In this document: one piece after another, positions 30,538 to 42,476 of the stretch
How the letters are laid out: every line of letters starts with the position of its first letter
Position numbering within the stretch: position 1 is the stretch's first letter
Assembly (NCBI GenBank): GCA_033439255.1
Contig: CM065881.1
Coordinates: forward strand, 1,984,001 to 2,048,000
Length of the DNA stretch: 64,000 bases
Reading direction: 5' to 3'
From: Hericium rajendrae
Lineage: Eukaryota > Basidiomycota > Agaricomycetes > Russulales > Hericiaceae
Program-made: the position numbers and the translations under genes
Notes under the pieces: generated by a model
The model's database searches: none
Told to the model about the DNA's origin: nothing
The model's input: only the letters and a program-made list of their open reading frames with translations

Positions 30538-31653
30538 CTAATCCAACGGAGCAGCGAGCGCAACCATGCTTAGTTCAAGGCTAGGAGACTGAGGAATGAC
30601 ATGGTCTCGGATGTATGCAGCGACGTCCTTTCATTACAGTTAGTCCATAGAGCCTGGCCAAGTGAGGCTCATCGCACCTTCAGGAAGTCTGTGCTCTTGC
30701 CTCGATCAATCGGGCCATCTCGATCTCCATCCAGCTCAATGATACGCATCTCATCCGTCTCCGTCTGCGTCTCTCTGGCAGATGCTGTAGGGGCCTGGAC
30801 GAAGCACGTGAAATGTAGATCTGTGTCCAAATTTTCGGGTGGAGCAGTCTGGCCTGAGGATGCGGCATCCGCGTGGATATCGGCGAAGAGAGGAGTTGTC
30901 TCCAGAAGATGAGCACGTTCCTCAGGTGTCTTTCCTGCGCGTACCATATTAGAACCTCCACCCGAATTGAACAATGCTGCTGATCTACCTTTAGCCTCGT
31001 CAATGAATTTAGCCAAGGGACTCTCTGGAGCTATGGCAACATTGGACTTAGAAGTAAGTCAGCGATAGTAAAAGTAATGCCTCAACGCGTCCTCACATTC
31101 ATCAAGCTGTGCAGGAGACCCATTGTCCCGCAGGCATTGCTAATCTATATAGACAAGATGTCAACCATCTCATTATTCCGGTGCATATGCACTTACAGTC
31201 TGCTTGATCCATATCAGAGTGGGATCGATCGGGACTTGCCCTTCAGCCCTAAGCCTCTCGTCTTCGGCCTTCCTGGCGGTCTTAAGGGCGCCTCGGATGG
31301 GGAAGAGTAAGACGACGGCTTTCACTGGTTGTGGAACCATAGCCAGGAGCTAAATAGCGACGGATCAGATGCATTCTGCTGCTGCTGCAATTGGGAAGCA
31401 CCTCGTCGTCCAAGCCGTACACATCAGTAAACTGGGCATCGGACGGGATCAAGCCAGCCTTGTTTGCCCACTATAAACTTGTTATCAGCTGCATTTCTAA
31501 AAAGAAGGTCGTTGTAATTACGGCGTTCAAGACCTAGTTGATTAGTCGCAGAGATTTCTCGTCAATGTGGATGGAGATATCTAGATCTGCAGGCTGATTT
31601 ACCTCTGGATTGCTTTCAAGTGGGATCCACCGCATACCGGACTCTCTGGCCAT
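30538..31653 (-). CDS. Ubiquitin carboxyl-terminal hydrolase, UCHL3/YUH1 type (peptidase C12)
   Basis: These enzymes remove small adducts or propeptides from the C terminus of ubiquitin (and of NEDD8/Rub1). The start at 31653 gives MARESGMRWIPLESNPE, then a 12-nt microexon (31522-31533, residues VLNA), then WANKAGLIPSDAQFTDVYGL. The oxyanion-type region PQPVKAVVLLFPI is followed by the catalytic Cys in WIKQTISNACGTMGLLHSL (about 31200-31130). The catalytic His and Asp occur in DLHFTCFV (about 30825) and ELDGDRDGP (about 30730). The last exon adds AAYIRDHVIPQ and ends VALAAPLD at 30538. All catalytic residues of the family are present, and length is near the usual 230-270. It is tandem with the ABCC gene, with no functional link evident. 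Confidence 0.92.
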
Positions 31654-32123
31654 TGTCGCGAGTTATACGAATAGGATTCAAGTCTCGCAGAAATCAATAC
31701 TGAAATCCTGAATGTGGTATGCAGCGACGTTGGAAGAAATAAGTAAATTGCGAGACGAGTTTAACCATTTCAATGCAGCTGAAGCATACGCAAGCCCATG
31801 GTGACGTCACTAAGCTACTGTAAGAATTGGCGCTGGGCGGCATGCGAACTGTAAAGTACTACAACGGCACTGCACGGCACAGTGGTCGTCAGCTATGTAA
31901 AAACTGGTCATCATTCTGGTCCATTCAAAGGGTAAGGTGATTTGGGTGTAGTATGTCTCTGATTCTATACTCGGACTTGAGCGTCCTTAGATGTCGACAA
32001 GCCGCCAAGTCATGTAGAGCTGATCTAATGTGTCTACAAAACATCTCTTCACACAGTACATGTAGAGTAAAACATTATCGTACAGGGTACGTGACATTCT
32101 AGTTTGGTCCGTCTATGAAAGTA
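31654..32123. other. Spacer: UCH promoter and ZPR1 3' flank
   Basis: About 470 bp, moderately AT-rich with normal CpGs. It contains no recognised gene. Confidence 0.55.
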
Positions 32124-33889
32124 TCAAGGCTGCGCCTTTTGATTCTCCACTTCATAGCCCTCTACCTTCATATCGTTCAACCCTAGATCTTCATTCTGCT
32201 CAAAAGTGCGCTCATATGTCTCGACCGTCATGTTCGGATCGGGATCAGGTGCGTAGGGGTTTTGAAGGTGGGAGTTCGACAGCGGATCGTCTAGAATAAG
32301 CGTGAATGGCTTCTCAACATTTTTTATCTGTACTCAATGGTTAGTGACTTGACGAGGCGTGTGGAGAGTCAAGGCGCACCAATTTCAGCTTCGCGAGGAA
32401 GTTTTCAAAGGCATCTGTTGTCCCTGAATCGCCAGTCACGAAGGCCTTCTCGGATAATTCCTCGTAGATCTGGTCAAGAATACCCTCCAATGTCGTGAAA
32501 CGTCCTCCCAAAGTACCAGGTTGTAGGACGAGGTTTATTTCGGGAACCGTCAGTCCAGCGGTCTCGCTCTGTCGGATGTTGAACATTGTATGATGTAGAA
32601 TGGGTGAGGGCGGACATACCTTCAAGAGGTCTCTGCTTAAATCTTCCGTGTCCTCTACCTTCAGAGTTATCCGCGTCCCTTTCTCGGATATCGCAGTTCC
32701 TGACTTGATCTCGTTGTCTCGGTAGCCACATCTCTCGCAGTTTGTAGACATAATGATCACATCCTAGCAACAGAATAAGCATTTGCTTTCCAGTGCAAAG
32801 TAAGAGCGATACTTTGAAATACGGAATGTTGACTTGCTTCATCCTCGTGGTTAGCGAGTGACCACAACTTGAACATACGCCGGGGAACTCGAAGATCTCC
32901 TCGCTCCGACCATCAGGGCCGACAGCAAATTCGTGACCAGTCTCATCCTCCTTTGATTGAGCGTCCTGGTTTCCAGATACTTGTGCCCCTGCTGACTCCG
33001 CCTGCTCATCTGCAGCGACCAACCCTAGCGCCACGTTCTGCTCGCGAGTGCGATGGTACGTGCGCAGATTCCACTTGGGGTCAGCCATGCTCTCTTTGAA
33101 TTCGATAAATGAGTTGCCGGCCGGATCGTCGATCTTGATCGTGAACGCGGGCATGGGCTTGTCACTCTGCGAGGCGCTTGCTGTTTTCACCTCTCCAATC
33201 TCGTTCTTATTCTCCTCTGCCTCCTCATCGACATCATCGGCAAGGATCAACCTGAGCTTGTCGATGAGCGACTGGATCTTTGTGTAAGTTGGCTCATCCT
33301 GGATCCGGCGAAGAGGTTGATCGAGGCTAAGATCGCGGACAACGTCTCTGATGATACCTTCCACCGTGGTCAACTGTCCCTTGGACGGGGGTATAGTGAG
33401 CTCGTATTCAGGAATGATGACGGTGGACGTCTCGGACTTGACGACCTGGCGATCGAGATCACTCCGGGCGAGTATACGGGCGGTATACATAGTACCCTCG
33501 GCTAAGCAGAGTAATGAGCGACAGGAATGAGTGTAAACCATGGGTGAACGCGCTCACGTCTGATTTGACCAGCCATTTGTACTTCGTTATTCTCGGTCCC
33601 ACAATGCTCACACCGGAAAGACATCACAATGATCTCGCGAAAGTATGGGATTGACGTGAGCAGAAGTCGAGTAACACCCTGGATGATACCACAGGGTTGA
33701 GAACATTCTGCTGCAAACAACCAAAATACTATTACAAGCCTGTTTTCCGCAATTCATGCACAGTGACTCGATCTGCTCGACTGCCTGTTCTTCATTGTCT
33801 CCTGATGCATTGTCTTCGTTTGATTGCTGCTCATGGGTTTGCGTGGCAACTGACCCGATAGAGGGGAAAAGCTGCTCCTTGTTGGACAT
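32124..33889 (-). CDS. ZPR1: ZPR1 zinc-finger protein (eEF1A chaperone)
   Basis: ZPR1 binds and helps fold eEF1A and is essential for growth in yeast. The protein has the family's two repeats, each a C4 zinc finger plus an A/B domain. Finger 1: SLCMNCGKQ (about 33750) and [15 protein letters not shown] (about 33620). Repeat 1 then has [19 protein letters not shown] and [20 protein letters not shown]. Finger 2: [20 protein letters not shown] (about 32880) and [17 protein letters not shown] (about 32740). Repeat 2 has [18 protein letters not shown] and [20 protein letters not shown]. The C terminus ends [17 protein letters not shown] at 32124. The start at 33889 is [17 protein letters not shown]. 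All eight cysteines are present. Confidence 0.95.
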
Positions 33890-34173
33890 GGCGTTATATG
33901 GGATGTGAAAGGAACGAACTCTGACAATATCGAAGGAAATTAGCCTGAGTTATCGAGATGAAGCGAATTTTCGAGATTAGTCGATTCGGCCATATTCGGC
34001 CCGGCGCGCCAACCAAACCACCGGCAGAATGGCGCAGCCGATCGCGTCGAGCAACTCAAGTTCAGACGCGTCGTTCCTTTTCTTCATGCACGCTCACCCG
34101 TGTCCTCATCTACTCGGCGCGTTCGTTTGTTTTTCGTAGATGCACATCGACCCCGACGCACTCGAGTTTGACT
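33890..34173. promoter_or_regulatory. Divergent promoter region ZPR1 / DNA ligase
   Basis: A 284-bp gap between outward-facing starts with a GGCGCGCC palindrome at about 34002-34009. No clear TATA or CCAAT box was found. Confidence 0.5.
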
Positions 34174-37100
34174 ATGTTCCCAAACGACATTGACGCGTGC
34201 GGCGAAGTCATCTCATTCTCTATGTAGGCCCTCAGTCAGACTAATGTTTATTGTTCTGAATATGTTTCAAGTTTTATAGCCTTGCTACATAAGATATCCA
34301 GGATAAAGCCTCGTATCTCAACCTCGAAACGAGACTCAAAACAAGGAGGCACTGCGGAAGACGTTTTCGAGCAATGGGTGACCGAGTTGCGATGCCGATC
34401 TATACACCCTACTCCGGAAATCGCTCCTGCAGTTTTTAGATTGCTGTTCCCCGAGGAAGACAAGCAAAGGAAATACCAGCTGCAAGAAAGCGCACTTGGC
34501 CGAGACTTAACTGATGTCCTGGGTGTTTCTTCTCATCACCAACATCGTGGGGAGCGCCTAAGGAAATGGAAGACGAGCAACACCGATGGGTGCCTTGGGA
34601 AAGAGGTCTTCGAACTCTTGAATGAGTCCTCTAATGTAAGTGTATGCGCACTTTCCTCATCCATCTTTGCATATCACGGTATCTTCTATCAGAATGCACA
34701 CGACGAAAGTCCCCTGACTATCCTTGAGGTCGATGCGCTGCTCTCTGAACTGGCATCTCTGAGCCCATACTCTGATGCATCCTTCCGGGAGAAGTCTTCA
34801 ACCAAATCGCGTCGGTCCCGCAAAGACATATTGCGCGCCTTGTACAGTCACATGCCGCCTCTCGACGCGGCATTCCTGACGCAAATCATCTTAAAGGACT
34901 TGCGCCCCCTCCTTTACCCTTTGTCTGACACTGGGACCACGGCATCACTTATTCATTTCAAAAGCAACGCAGTCACACAGCTGAGCAAGGAGGATGCCAT
35001 GCGAGTATGGGATGGTTCAGGTCGTATGAGGCGCGCCTTCTCGACTAGGGTATCGTTACAGGAAGCTGCAACGTTTATATCGACTACTGGACAAGACGTC
35101 GAACCTGAATACACTATCGGCACGCCTATCGAAGTCAGTGCCCGCTCTATCCTTGAACGGCGTCATCTAATGAAATGCATGTATAGATACCAAAATGTAG
35201 GAAAGGCCAAGGGTGCAAGGCATCGCTTTCAGCGTTCTCGTCATGCAGCCGTGTCTGGGCCGAGACAAAATATGATGGAGAACGAGCGCAGATACATGTT
35301 CAAGTTGATGAGACAGGAGCTGTCGATATCAAGATTTTCAGCAAAAGCACACGAGACTCCACTAAGGATAGATATGCTGTGCATGAGTGAGTCTTCTGCC
35401 TCACGAATGGCATATTGTTCCTGGCTGACGTCGATAAAGTGTAATCAAAGATGCTTTGGGTCTGACATCAAACCATAATCGCACTCATGGGGCAGCATCC
35501 ATGAACACGAGACGAATCCGCCACAACGTCGTGGTTGAAGCTGAAATGGTGGCGTTCTCCACAGAATTAAATCGCGTTGATGGTACGTTTGTCTTCGTAG
35601 TCACAGCTCCATCAGCCTTGCATTGATTCTGCGCAGAGTTCTGGCGGATACGCAGCTTGATTGAAAGCACTGCGAAGGGAATCCGCGGGAGGCATTATAA
35701 GCCTGCGATTGTTGCTTCACACGAGTACGTCTCGTTTGATCCTGTCTTTTCACGGCTCATTGACAGTTCTTCAAGGTCACAAGAGTCGATGATTTCAAAT
35801 GCTTCAGACGGCGGCGCACGGCATTTAGCCCTAGTTTTCTTCGACGTTTTGATGGTTGATTCCAAGCCACTTCTCAACACGACCTACGTTCATCGTCGCG
35901 CCATGTTGGAGGAAATCATCTCGACAATTCCCGGGCACTCAATACTAGCCCAGCGATACCCCATTGAACTTAACGGGCGTGCAGGACTCGCCGGCGGTGA
36001 AGCCGAACTGCGCAAGTTGTTCGCGACACATATTGCAGACTGTGAGGAGGGAGTTGTATTGAAGGCAGATGAAAGTTATTACAGAGACTTCCGACTTCCT
36101 TGGATCAAGGTGCGCATCCTGGATGGTGAATCGAATATATTGATGAACTGAAATATCCCAGCTGAAAAGTGACTATATCCCAGGTCATGGGGACTGTCTT
36201 GACCTAGTAATCGTCGGCGCGGGGTGGGATAAGGACAGAGCCCGAGAACTAAGAGGTATGAGCTACTTTCTGTGCCTGGAATTACTCTCTCACTAGGTGC
36301 ATAGTTGCGCCGACTACGCTTACTACGTTCTACGTCGGGATACTCAATGAAAAAAAGAGCAAGGTTGGTGTTTGATGCCCTCTTCTCGTCTGCTACTGAC
36401 TTCTTCCTGCAGTCAAATAATCCACATTTTGAAGTTTACTTTACAATTTCATACGGCCTTGGAAGAGAACAGCTTGAGGAGGAGAATTTCTATTTCAGCG
36501 CCTCTACACATCTCAGATACGACGAGCTTCGAGATGTGAGTATCGTGCATCTCTGTCTTGATCGTATGTTTATTGGTCTGAAGCATCAGGAATCTACTCT
36601 TCCATACACGTTCACATTATTCTCTGGTCTAGAACCTCCGACCATAATGCTCGAAAAGCCAGTTCTAGCCGAAGCATACGGAGCAGGATTCACTAAAGCC
36701 GATAACAACAAGGTATGCGATCGCCATCTGTGTATTTACTCACAGCAGCTCAAGTTTGCGTCGTCAGTACTATGAACTTCGATGGCCACGGCTCACCAAA
36801 ATCCATCGCGTATGTGAACGAGCCTGGACTGAGGGGATCACACTGGATAAACTGCGAGAAACGGCCAATATGGCCGTCGGCCACGTCAGCTCATCCCGCT
36901 CAGCAGAAGAAGAGATATTTGAACTGTGGACCAAGTCTCAATCGAAGTCTAGACGATCCCCACAGGAAAGAACTCGCTTAATTGCAGGATGGATAGCAAA
37001 GATGGAGAGGCATGACGGTGTTTTGCCTTTGTCTGGGACGTTGATCTCGGGACCCAAGGCTAATGTCGCGAGCTGTGAAGCTGACGCAGGTAAGGACGCC

Positions 37101-38033
37101 AACGACGCATGAGCGCCACATTTTTGACACCCATTTTCAGCATCGACGATCAGTCGGTCCACAGCTTCCCAGTTGTCGGCCACAACAGGGCGTCGTAATC
37201 AAGAAAATGCGTTGCCCAGGACGTCTCTTTCTGCGGCTTCGATTGCCGTGCACTCTGAGTCGAGTCCCAAGAGACAATACTATTCAACCACACCCGCTAA
37301 GCGGCGCCGGATCGCTGATTCATCTCGGCCCAGTGAGCACGCGAGGGGCCCTGAAAAATTCCCTACGACTCTATCCCCTGTGCGCGGTCCACTATCAAAC
37401 CGTATTACGGCTCTCCGTCCCGCGGCTGTTGATGCAAATACTGCATCATCACGGGAGAGCTGTTCCTTCGGCGAAGTGCCATATCGCGAGCCTTTGCATT
37501 ATTCGAGCGTCATGGCATCCGGGAGCAAGTCATCGTCTTCAATGATCTCACATCTTGACAGTCTGTCTACCCTGCATCCAGCGGACAGCCCTAGTCCTGC
37601 TCAGACATCGACACTTGATTCGGGGCCTACCTCTCGTCTTGTATCTTTCCTTCAAGACTCGCTGGTCTGGACAGCGGAGTTGAGTGACTCGACTCGACCG
37701 TTTTGGTGTCGACCATTCTCAACGATTGTTCCGGATACAAGCCACATCCACAGCCTGAACTCGTTTCTCATAGGATGCGGCTGGCGAGACGCGCAGAACT
37801 CAAACGACATCCTGACACGCCAAATCTGCCGCGGCGTCATACTGTTCGATGATACGAATGCACGTAGAAAGGACGAACATGCGGAATTCGTGAAGATGTT
37901 GGAAAAGGACAAGGATATAGCTAAGGCAAGACGGAGGCCGATTTGGATTTTTGATTTAAGGATGATGAGATACGGCGAACTTGAGCGGTATCAAGGGGAC
38001 TTTAAGAGATACCTACTGAGAAAGATTGAATGA
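34174..38033 (+). CDS. ATP-dependent DNA ligase domain protein (ligase IV-like, divergent)
   Basis: Exon 1 (MFPNDIDACGEVISFS, from 34174) joins to IALLHKISRIKPRIS and a long N-terminal ligase domain (34280-35130). The adenylation site is clear: after an intron (about 35131-35190), IPKCRKGQG and VWAETKYDGERAQIHVQVDE, with the lysine near 35268. Other nucleotidyltransferase motifs follow: IKIFSKSTRDSTKDRYA, VVEAEMVAF, HLALVFFDVLMVD, CEEGVVLKADESYY and LPWIK, spliced to LKSDYIPGHGDCLDLVIVGA. The OB-fold part includes TTFYVGILNEKK, and ELRWPRLTKIHR follows. The C-terminal third (37180-38033) is Ser-rich, with a final block IWIFDLRMMRYGELERYQGD. I see no full tandem BRCT pair or XRCC4-binding linker as in canonical LIG4. 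It is probably a fungal ligase of the LIG4-like group; its pathway is not settled by the sequence. Confidence 0.8.
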
Positions 38034-38431
38034 ATAAAAAAAATATACCATCGCGCAGCAATAATCTGCTGATCTGCCTGAGTACTTTATCACCTCGGAA
38101 ATTTAACAGCTCTTGCATTCTAGGAGTAGAAGAACCTGGATTTCTTAAGCTCAATTGCTGGCTTCAATACAGCTGTCATGATTGAAGAGTCCCGATCGCT
38201 TCGCGGTTAGCAGGAGTTCTACCAGCTCCTTACTTGAGCAACTTGATCAACCCAAGCCCCTCTTCAAGAAAGTGTCTCTCCTATTGGTAGTGGTATAGAA
38301 CATAAGTATCATAAACTACAAGGATGCAACGAAGACATACAAAGCAGCACATTCATAGTAAAGTGGGATGGACAATGGAGCCGATGATATAATGATGTGC
38401 CAGGAGAAAGGAAAAGGAAGAGAAAACATCA
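38034..38431. other. Convergent 3' flanks of DNA ligase and F-box gene
   Basis: About 400 bp, AT-rich near the ligase stop. No gene is supported. Confidence 0.6.
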
Positions 38432-40348
38432 TCAGTCGTCCTGGAGGAGAAAGCGATCGACGTGCTTTTTATACTCTTCAAAAACAAGCTGAGGGTTTAT
38501 AAAGGAATGAGTACAGTTAGACAAAGTGAGGAGAATAAGATGTCGTCCAAGCAAGCTACGTTGCCGCACGACATCGAGCAGTACTTTAGCGAATGCCTCT
38601 CGACGAGTTTGTGGGTCCACGATCGCCATCGTATTCAAACAGACATAGTTCAGCGTCAAATGAGAAAGGTTTGGAAGCAACAGCGATGATTGCTGATTTT
38701 GTGGGTCCGAGCTACCCGAATTGATGTCTACCATTCCTGGACGCAACAGAGGGATGAATTCGCATGCCGCCAACTTGTGCAAAACAAGCTTTGACAACCC
38801 ATCCATGAGTGCGAGCACCTGTATCAATATGTCGTTAGGAGGTATACTGTCTCCGGAGAATTCCAGGCTGGTTATAAATCGGAAATCAAAGTCATGGAGT
38901 AGTGTTGGTATCCAACTGGTCCACGCCGTCTGCTGAACTTGGGGTCTGAGACAAAATAATCTGTCATCACGAGATAGACCAGATATATCAATGTCGATAT
39001 GCACTTGACCGGCATTTTTATTGCATGCGAGCTGCAAGGAGAGAGATGAAGACTGGCAGGCGTTGATGTCACCTCTGCTTGGTAATTTTGCAGCGAGAAC
39101 CATGAAGTCCCGTATGCCACCGGGATCACCGCGACAGACCCCGACGATCATTATGTCCGCAGATGGTCCAATATCCACAGCAGCAAGGAGACCTGTGAAA
39201 CTGAATCCATGTGTACTGAACAGGTAAAAGTATTGCAAGCAGGGCAAAGAAACACGTCGACCAGGAGGTGGACGCAAAGCCTCGATGGAGTGATTAGGTT
39301 CAGAGTCCACAAGCAGCAATTTCACTAATCCAGGTGACTGTTCGAGGAGTGATAGCAGCCCGATTAAAGTTGACGAAGACTCCCGAGCAGGGAGTTGGAG
39401 GTCAAGGGCAGTCAGATTACAGAAGAAGCCCGCGGTCCAGGGAACATTTTTGCATCGACCATATATTACCTCACGAAGGCGGGGTAATGCAGATGCAAAA
39501 ATATTTGATGGAATGGGTTGGGCAAAATCCGTTGCGTCGAAACTTATAGACTCGAGCAGGGGTGCGGGAAGCTTGAATCCTTGCAGCACTTGAAGTGTGA
39601 AATCGCTGATCTCTTCACTCCCGTCTTCGCTGTCTTCCTCGTTTCCGTCTTCACTACCCTCTCCGCTTCCATCTTCACTATCCTCTTCGCCCACATCTTC
39701 ACTATTATGTTCTCCCTTCTCAGCCGCAACGTAGAGTGTTTTGAGCCGAGATACATGATTGGGCCCGACGGCCTTCAAAATCGCATCGTTTATATCACTG
39801 CTATTTTGAAGTCCAATCTCGATGGCCAGACGGAACGGTACTTTCTTGGACCGTTCGAGCATCTCGTTAATCCAAAAGGCAGTATGTGGGGCACCGATAT
39901 TGCTCCAAAGAGCAGGCATGGATAGAGCTAGTTGCCTCCAGAGCGAACAGACATGCGTGACTGTTATCCATCCTAAATTTTGGGGACGATATAGCATCCC
40001 ATCCGGAGTGAGCAAGCGCGTTGCAGATGGAGGGTCGCATTGAGAGAGTGCGGTGAAAATATGTGCCAGAATTTCGGCAGGGAATCGAGCAGTCAAAGCC
40101 ATGTCGTTGCGACGGGTACGTGCGAGAGACATGATCCGCTGTATGGCCCTCAATTCGGTATCGATCTGGTGGCGAGCGGCGTCGGCGACCTCTGTCGTGC
40201 TCCAGGCAGATGCATTCACTGGGGGGACGAGTCTGAGCTTCAAGATCATCCTCCAGAAATTCCTGCCGCAATCAGTATCAGTGTTAGCTTCAGCGAGGAG
40301 CAGGCGAACGATTGACGCACTCGGCCTCTGCATCCGCAGAATCGTCCA
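38432..40348 (-). CDS. F-box domain protein of the expanded mushroom type
   Basis: F-box proteins recruit substrates to SCF ubiquitin ligases. The start at 40348 gives MDDSADAEA; a GTGCGT intron (about 40263-40319) joins to NFWRMILKLRLVPPVNA. The layout is that of the large agaricomycete family: a short coiled region DAARHQIDTELRAIQRIMS, then the F-box, ALTARFPAEILAHIFTALSQ (about 40080-40000), then WITVTHVCSLWRQLALSMPA and LWSNI. The rest is a divergent leucine-rich-like region with blocks such as LPRLREVIYGRCKNVPWTAG and NLSHLTLNYV. A run of acidic 8-residue repeats lies at about 39621-39716. The stop is at 38432, after FLLQDD. The family is rapidly evolving, so the substrate cannot be named. 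Confidence 0.88.
   Translation of the reverse strand, partial: WTILRMQRPSASIVRLLLAEANTDTDCGRNFWRMILKLRLVPPVNASAWSTTEVADAARHQIDTELRAIQRIMSLARTRRNDMALTARFPAEILAHIFTALSQCDPPSATRLLTPDGMLYRPQNLGWITVTHVCSLWRQLALSMPALWSNIGAPHTAFWINEMLERSKKVPFRLAIEIGLQNSSDINDAILKAVGPNHVSRLKTLYVAAEKGEHNSEDVGEEDSEDGSGEGSEDGNEEDSEDGSEEISDFTLQVLQGFKLPAPLLESISFDATDFAQPIPSNIFASALPRLREVIYGRCKNVPWTAGFFCNLTALDLQLPARESSSTLIGLLSLLEQSPGLVKLLLVDSEPNHSIEALRPPPGRRVSLPCLQYFYLFSTHGFSFTGLLAAVDIGPSADIMIVGVCRGDPGGIRDFMVLAAKLPSRGDINACQSSSLSLQLACNKNAGQVHIDIDISGLSRDDRLFCLRPQVQQTAWTSWIPTLLHDFDFRFITSLEFSGDSIPPNDILIQVLALMDGLSKLVLHKLAACEFIPLLRPGMVDINSGSSDPQNQQSSLLLPNLSHLTLNYVCLNTMAIVDPQTRREAFAKVLLDVVRQRSLLGRHLILLTLSNCTHSFINPQLVFEEYKKHVDRFLLQDD
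39621..39716 (-). repeat. Four imperfect 24-bp tandem repeats coding acidic octapeptides
   Basis: Four adjacent 24-bp units lie within the F-box gene, each reading on the + strand like (C/A)C(G/A)TCTTC(A/G)CT followed by a variable half. On the coding strand they give EEDSEDGS-type octapeptides (GEEDSEDGS, GEGSEDGN, EEDSEDGS). Being a multiple of three, length changes keep the frame. Confidence 0.88.
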
Positions 40349-42476
40349 TGGCGTTTCTCTATGAGTTGTGGTGTCTCCTCAAGGGGAAGGGGGAAGGCGA
40401 AGGAGAGAGGTCGAATGAAAGCTCAACGGAAGTGCGCAAAACTCGACCTCAAGGCAATTCTCAAGCTCAAGTGGAAGTCTTGTACGACGACGCAGCACTA
40501 TGTGCACGGTGGTTAGACGAACACAACATGATGGCGACGGAAATGTCCGGTCGCCGGTCCCAACATTTACCCATCCCATCAGATCCCATCCCACAAGATA
40601 GCAGATCTTATGTACCCAGAAGATAAGTAGCCGTTGGGTGCCCATTGCTTTCGTCTGGGATGGAAGGGCTCCAACGGTCAGACTCTTCCTGAATTCCTGA
40701 ATGAGCCCACCTCATGCACTAATTACGTGCCCTCCGATGCAGGTACGCACCATCACATTCATTGGCCGACGTATAAGTAGACCATAACCATGATTTTGAC
40801 AGAGATAGCAGCGCGATATCTTTTCCAATCTGGTCAGTATTGCAAGGATAGAATATACTCTGATGGTTTTCACGCCATGCTGCGTACATGCATGGACAAC
40901 AGCTTTCCGTGTTTAGGTGCGCCGAAGTTGAATCCTTCCCTCGCGGCGTGCGCAGTAATGACGAACGTCAATCTTGATGTTGAGACTTCCCACTGACATG
41001 GTCGCTGTCAGTGCCTGATCTGCAAGGTCTCTACGACCCTTACGCATGCCCCGGAAGGGTCTGGTGTCCACAAGAACTTACAGGGTGCGTTCATGTTCGA
41101 CAAGAGCATCCACCTGCAGCCGGGATGCTCTCACACACAACACACACAATAGTGCCGACGCTCACTATCATCCACACGCAAGCCCTCAGGTTCGTCGTAA
41201 CAAGCTGCACACGTCGCTCCGCCATCGTGACCATCAACAATACCCCAAACTTCAAGGGTACAGTACATCCACGTCTGGCAACTCCACCCCGCACCCCGCA
41301 CTAACTAGTTTCGACGCCGCTATCGTCCAAGCAGCACTTGCGCGTCGAAGTAGGGGGCACGCCCGTCGGATATGAACCAGGACGGGCGGGCAGTTTCCCC
41401 GAGGTGTCCCCGCCAAATCCTTCGCCGACGTCCAGCAGCGTCCAGCGTGGCTTCGCGACGTCGACTAAGATTCGCCGTGCGTCATATCGCTGCAGATATC
41501 AGCGTCTTCTCTGCGAAGCAGAAGCAGGCCGCAGCTGAAGGCTGTTTCCCCGGAGTCTCTGAGGTCCCTGCCTCCATTGACGGTGCTTCTTACGATGGCT
41601 TCTTTTGGCTCCCAAACTCTACCAAACCACACTTATCGCGCACTCGTATCGGCAAGCCGCTGTTGGCTCCCAAAAGCTCTGGATGCCGTGCTACACCGGC
41701 CCTGGTCGCCCTCGGCGGCGTGCCATGCTGCATTTGAGTCCGTAGGTCGCACGAATGTGCAGCTCGCCGCGGGTCACTCAAATATGCTTTGGACGCCGAC
41801 CCGGCCCTGCTCATATACGTGCACGCGCAATCATCTCTGCGAAATTGCATCATGATGCGCACTGTCGTTACATACTCAGGCTGCACATGGTACATATCTA
41901 CACTCGCTTGTCCATTTTGCGCCCATCCAACGACCAGCCGCCTTCATTCCATATACACACCCCACAACGTACTCCGGAACGCCACCGTCATACGATGGGC
42001 TGCGGTGTTGCCGACCTGCGTGGCCGGCTCAGGGTCGCGGTGTGACTGCGTCCGAGATGGCCCTTCACAGAATGCACGCAAGCATGCTGTGGGTTGGGTT
42101 CTGATGCACGTCAAGGAATCGAGGGCGCCCCTGACCGCCAGCGCTCAGCCTCCGTGCATTTCGCGCTCGGTCAGTGCGGTCAGCATGTCTGACCGACCCT
42201 TGTGTATCACGCAAGCGCACGGAGAGAGTTTGGAAATTCTGATCCTGATTAGGTACGTGTGACAGAGCGTCAAGCGAAGCGGGTGCGTAGTGTACAAGAC
42301 GTGTGTAACGTGCGGGCGTGTTCATGCGTAACACCGAACGTCGGGTATGTGTGGTATGCATTAAGTACTATGAAATCGTGCAGCGATGGCTACAACCTCC
42401 AAAACCCAAAGAAACTATCGTATACCTAAAGCTATCCAAAACAGGTATGCACAGGAAAGAGGGCGGGTGGAGGAAT
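40349..42476. other. Large gene-poor interval between F-box gene and hexose transporter
   Basis: About 2.1 kb. It is GC-rich with many CpGs, so it is unlike the AT islands. It holds the F-box promoter, a short CA-rich run near 41132-41149, and several overlapping open frames without family motifs. The only one with plausible promoter signals starts at 40790 (see that entry). No firm gene is seen. Confidence 0.55.
40760..40996 (+). other. Possible small transcript: ATTGG and TATAAG before a 68-codon frame
   Basis: An ATTGG (CCAAT on the other strand) at about 40762 and GTATAAG at about 40771-40777 stand just before an ATG at 40790. That ATG opens a 68-codon frame (MILTEIAARYLFQSGQYCKD...) ending at 40996. 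There is no similarity I recognise, and the TATA is too close to the ATG for a normal leader. It may be chance. Confidence 0.2.

Noticed and set aside
41372-41737. A 121-codon frame between the F-box and sugar transporter genes
   Set aside because: Arg/Pro/Ser-rich composition as expected of random GC-rich DNA; no splice-consistent gene model was found.
42178-42194. Perfect 6-bp inverted repeat GGTCAG...CTGACC
   Set aside because: Too short to call a terminator or operator; expected by chance in a window of this size.
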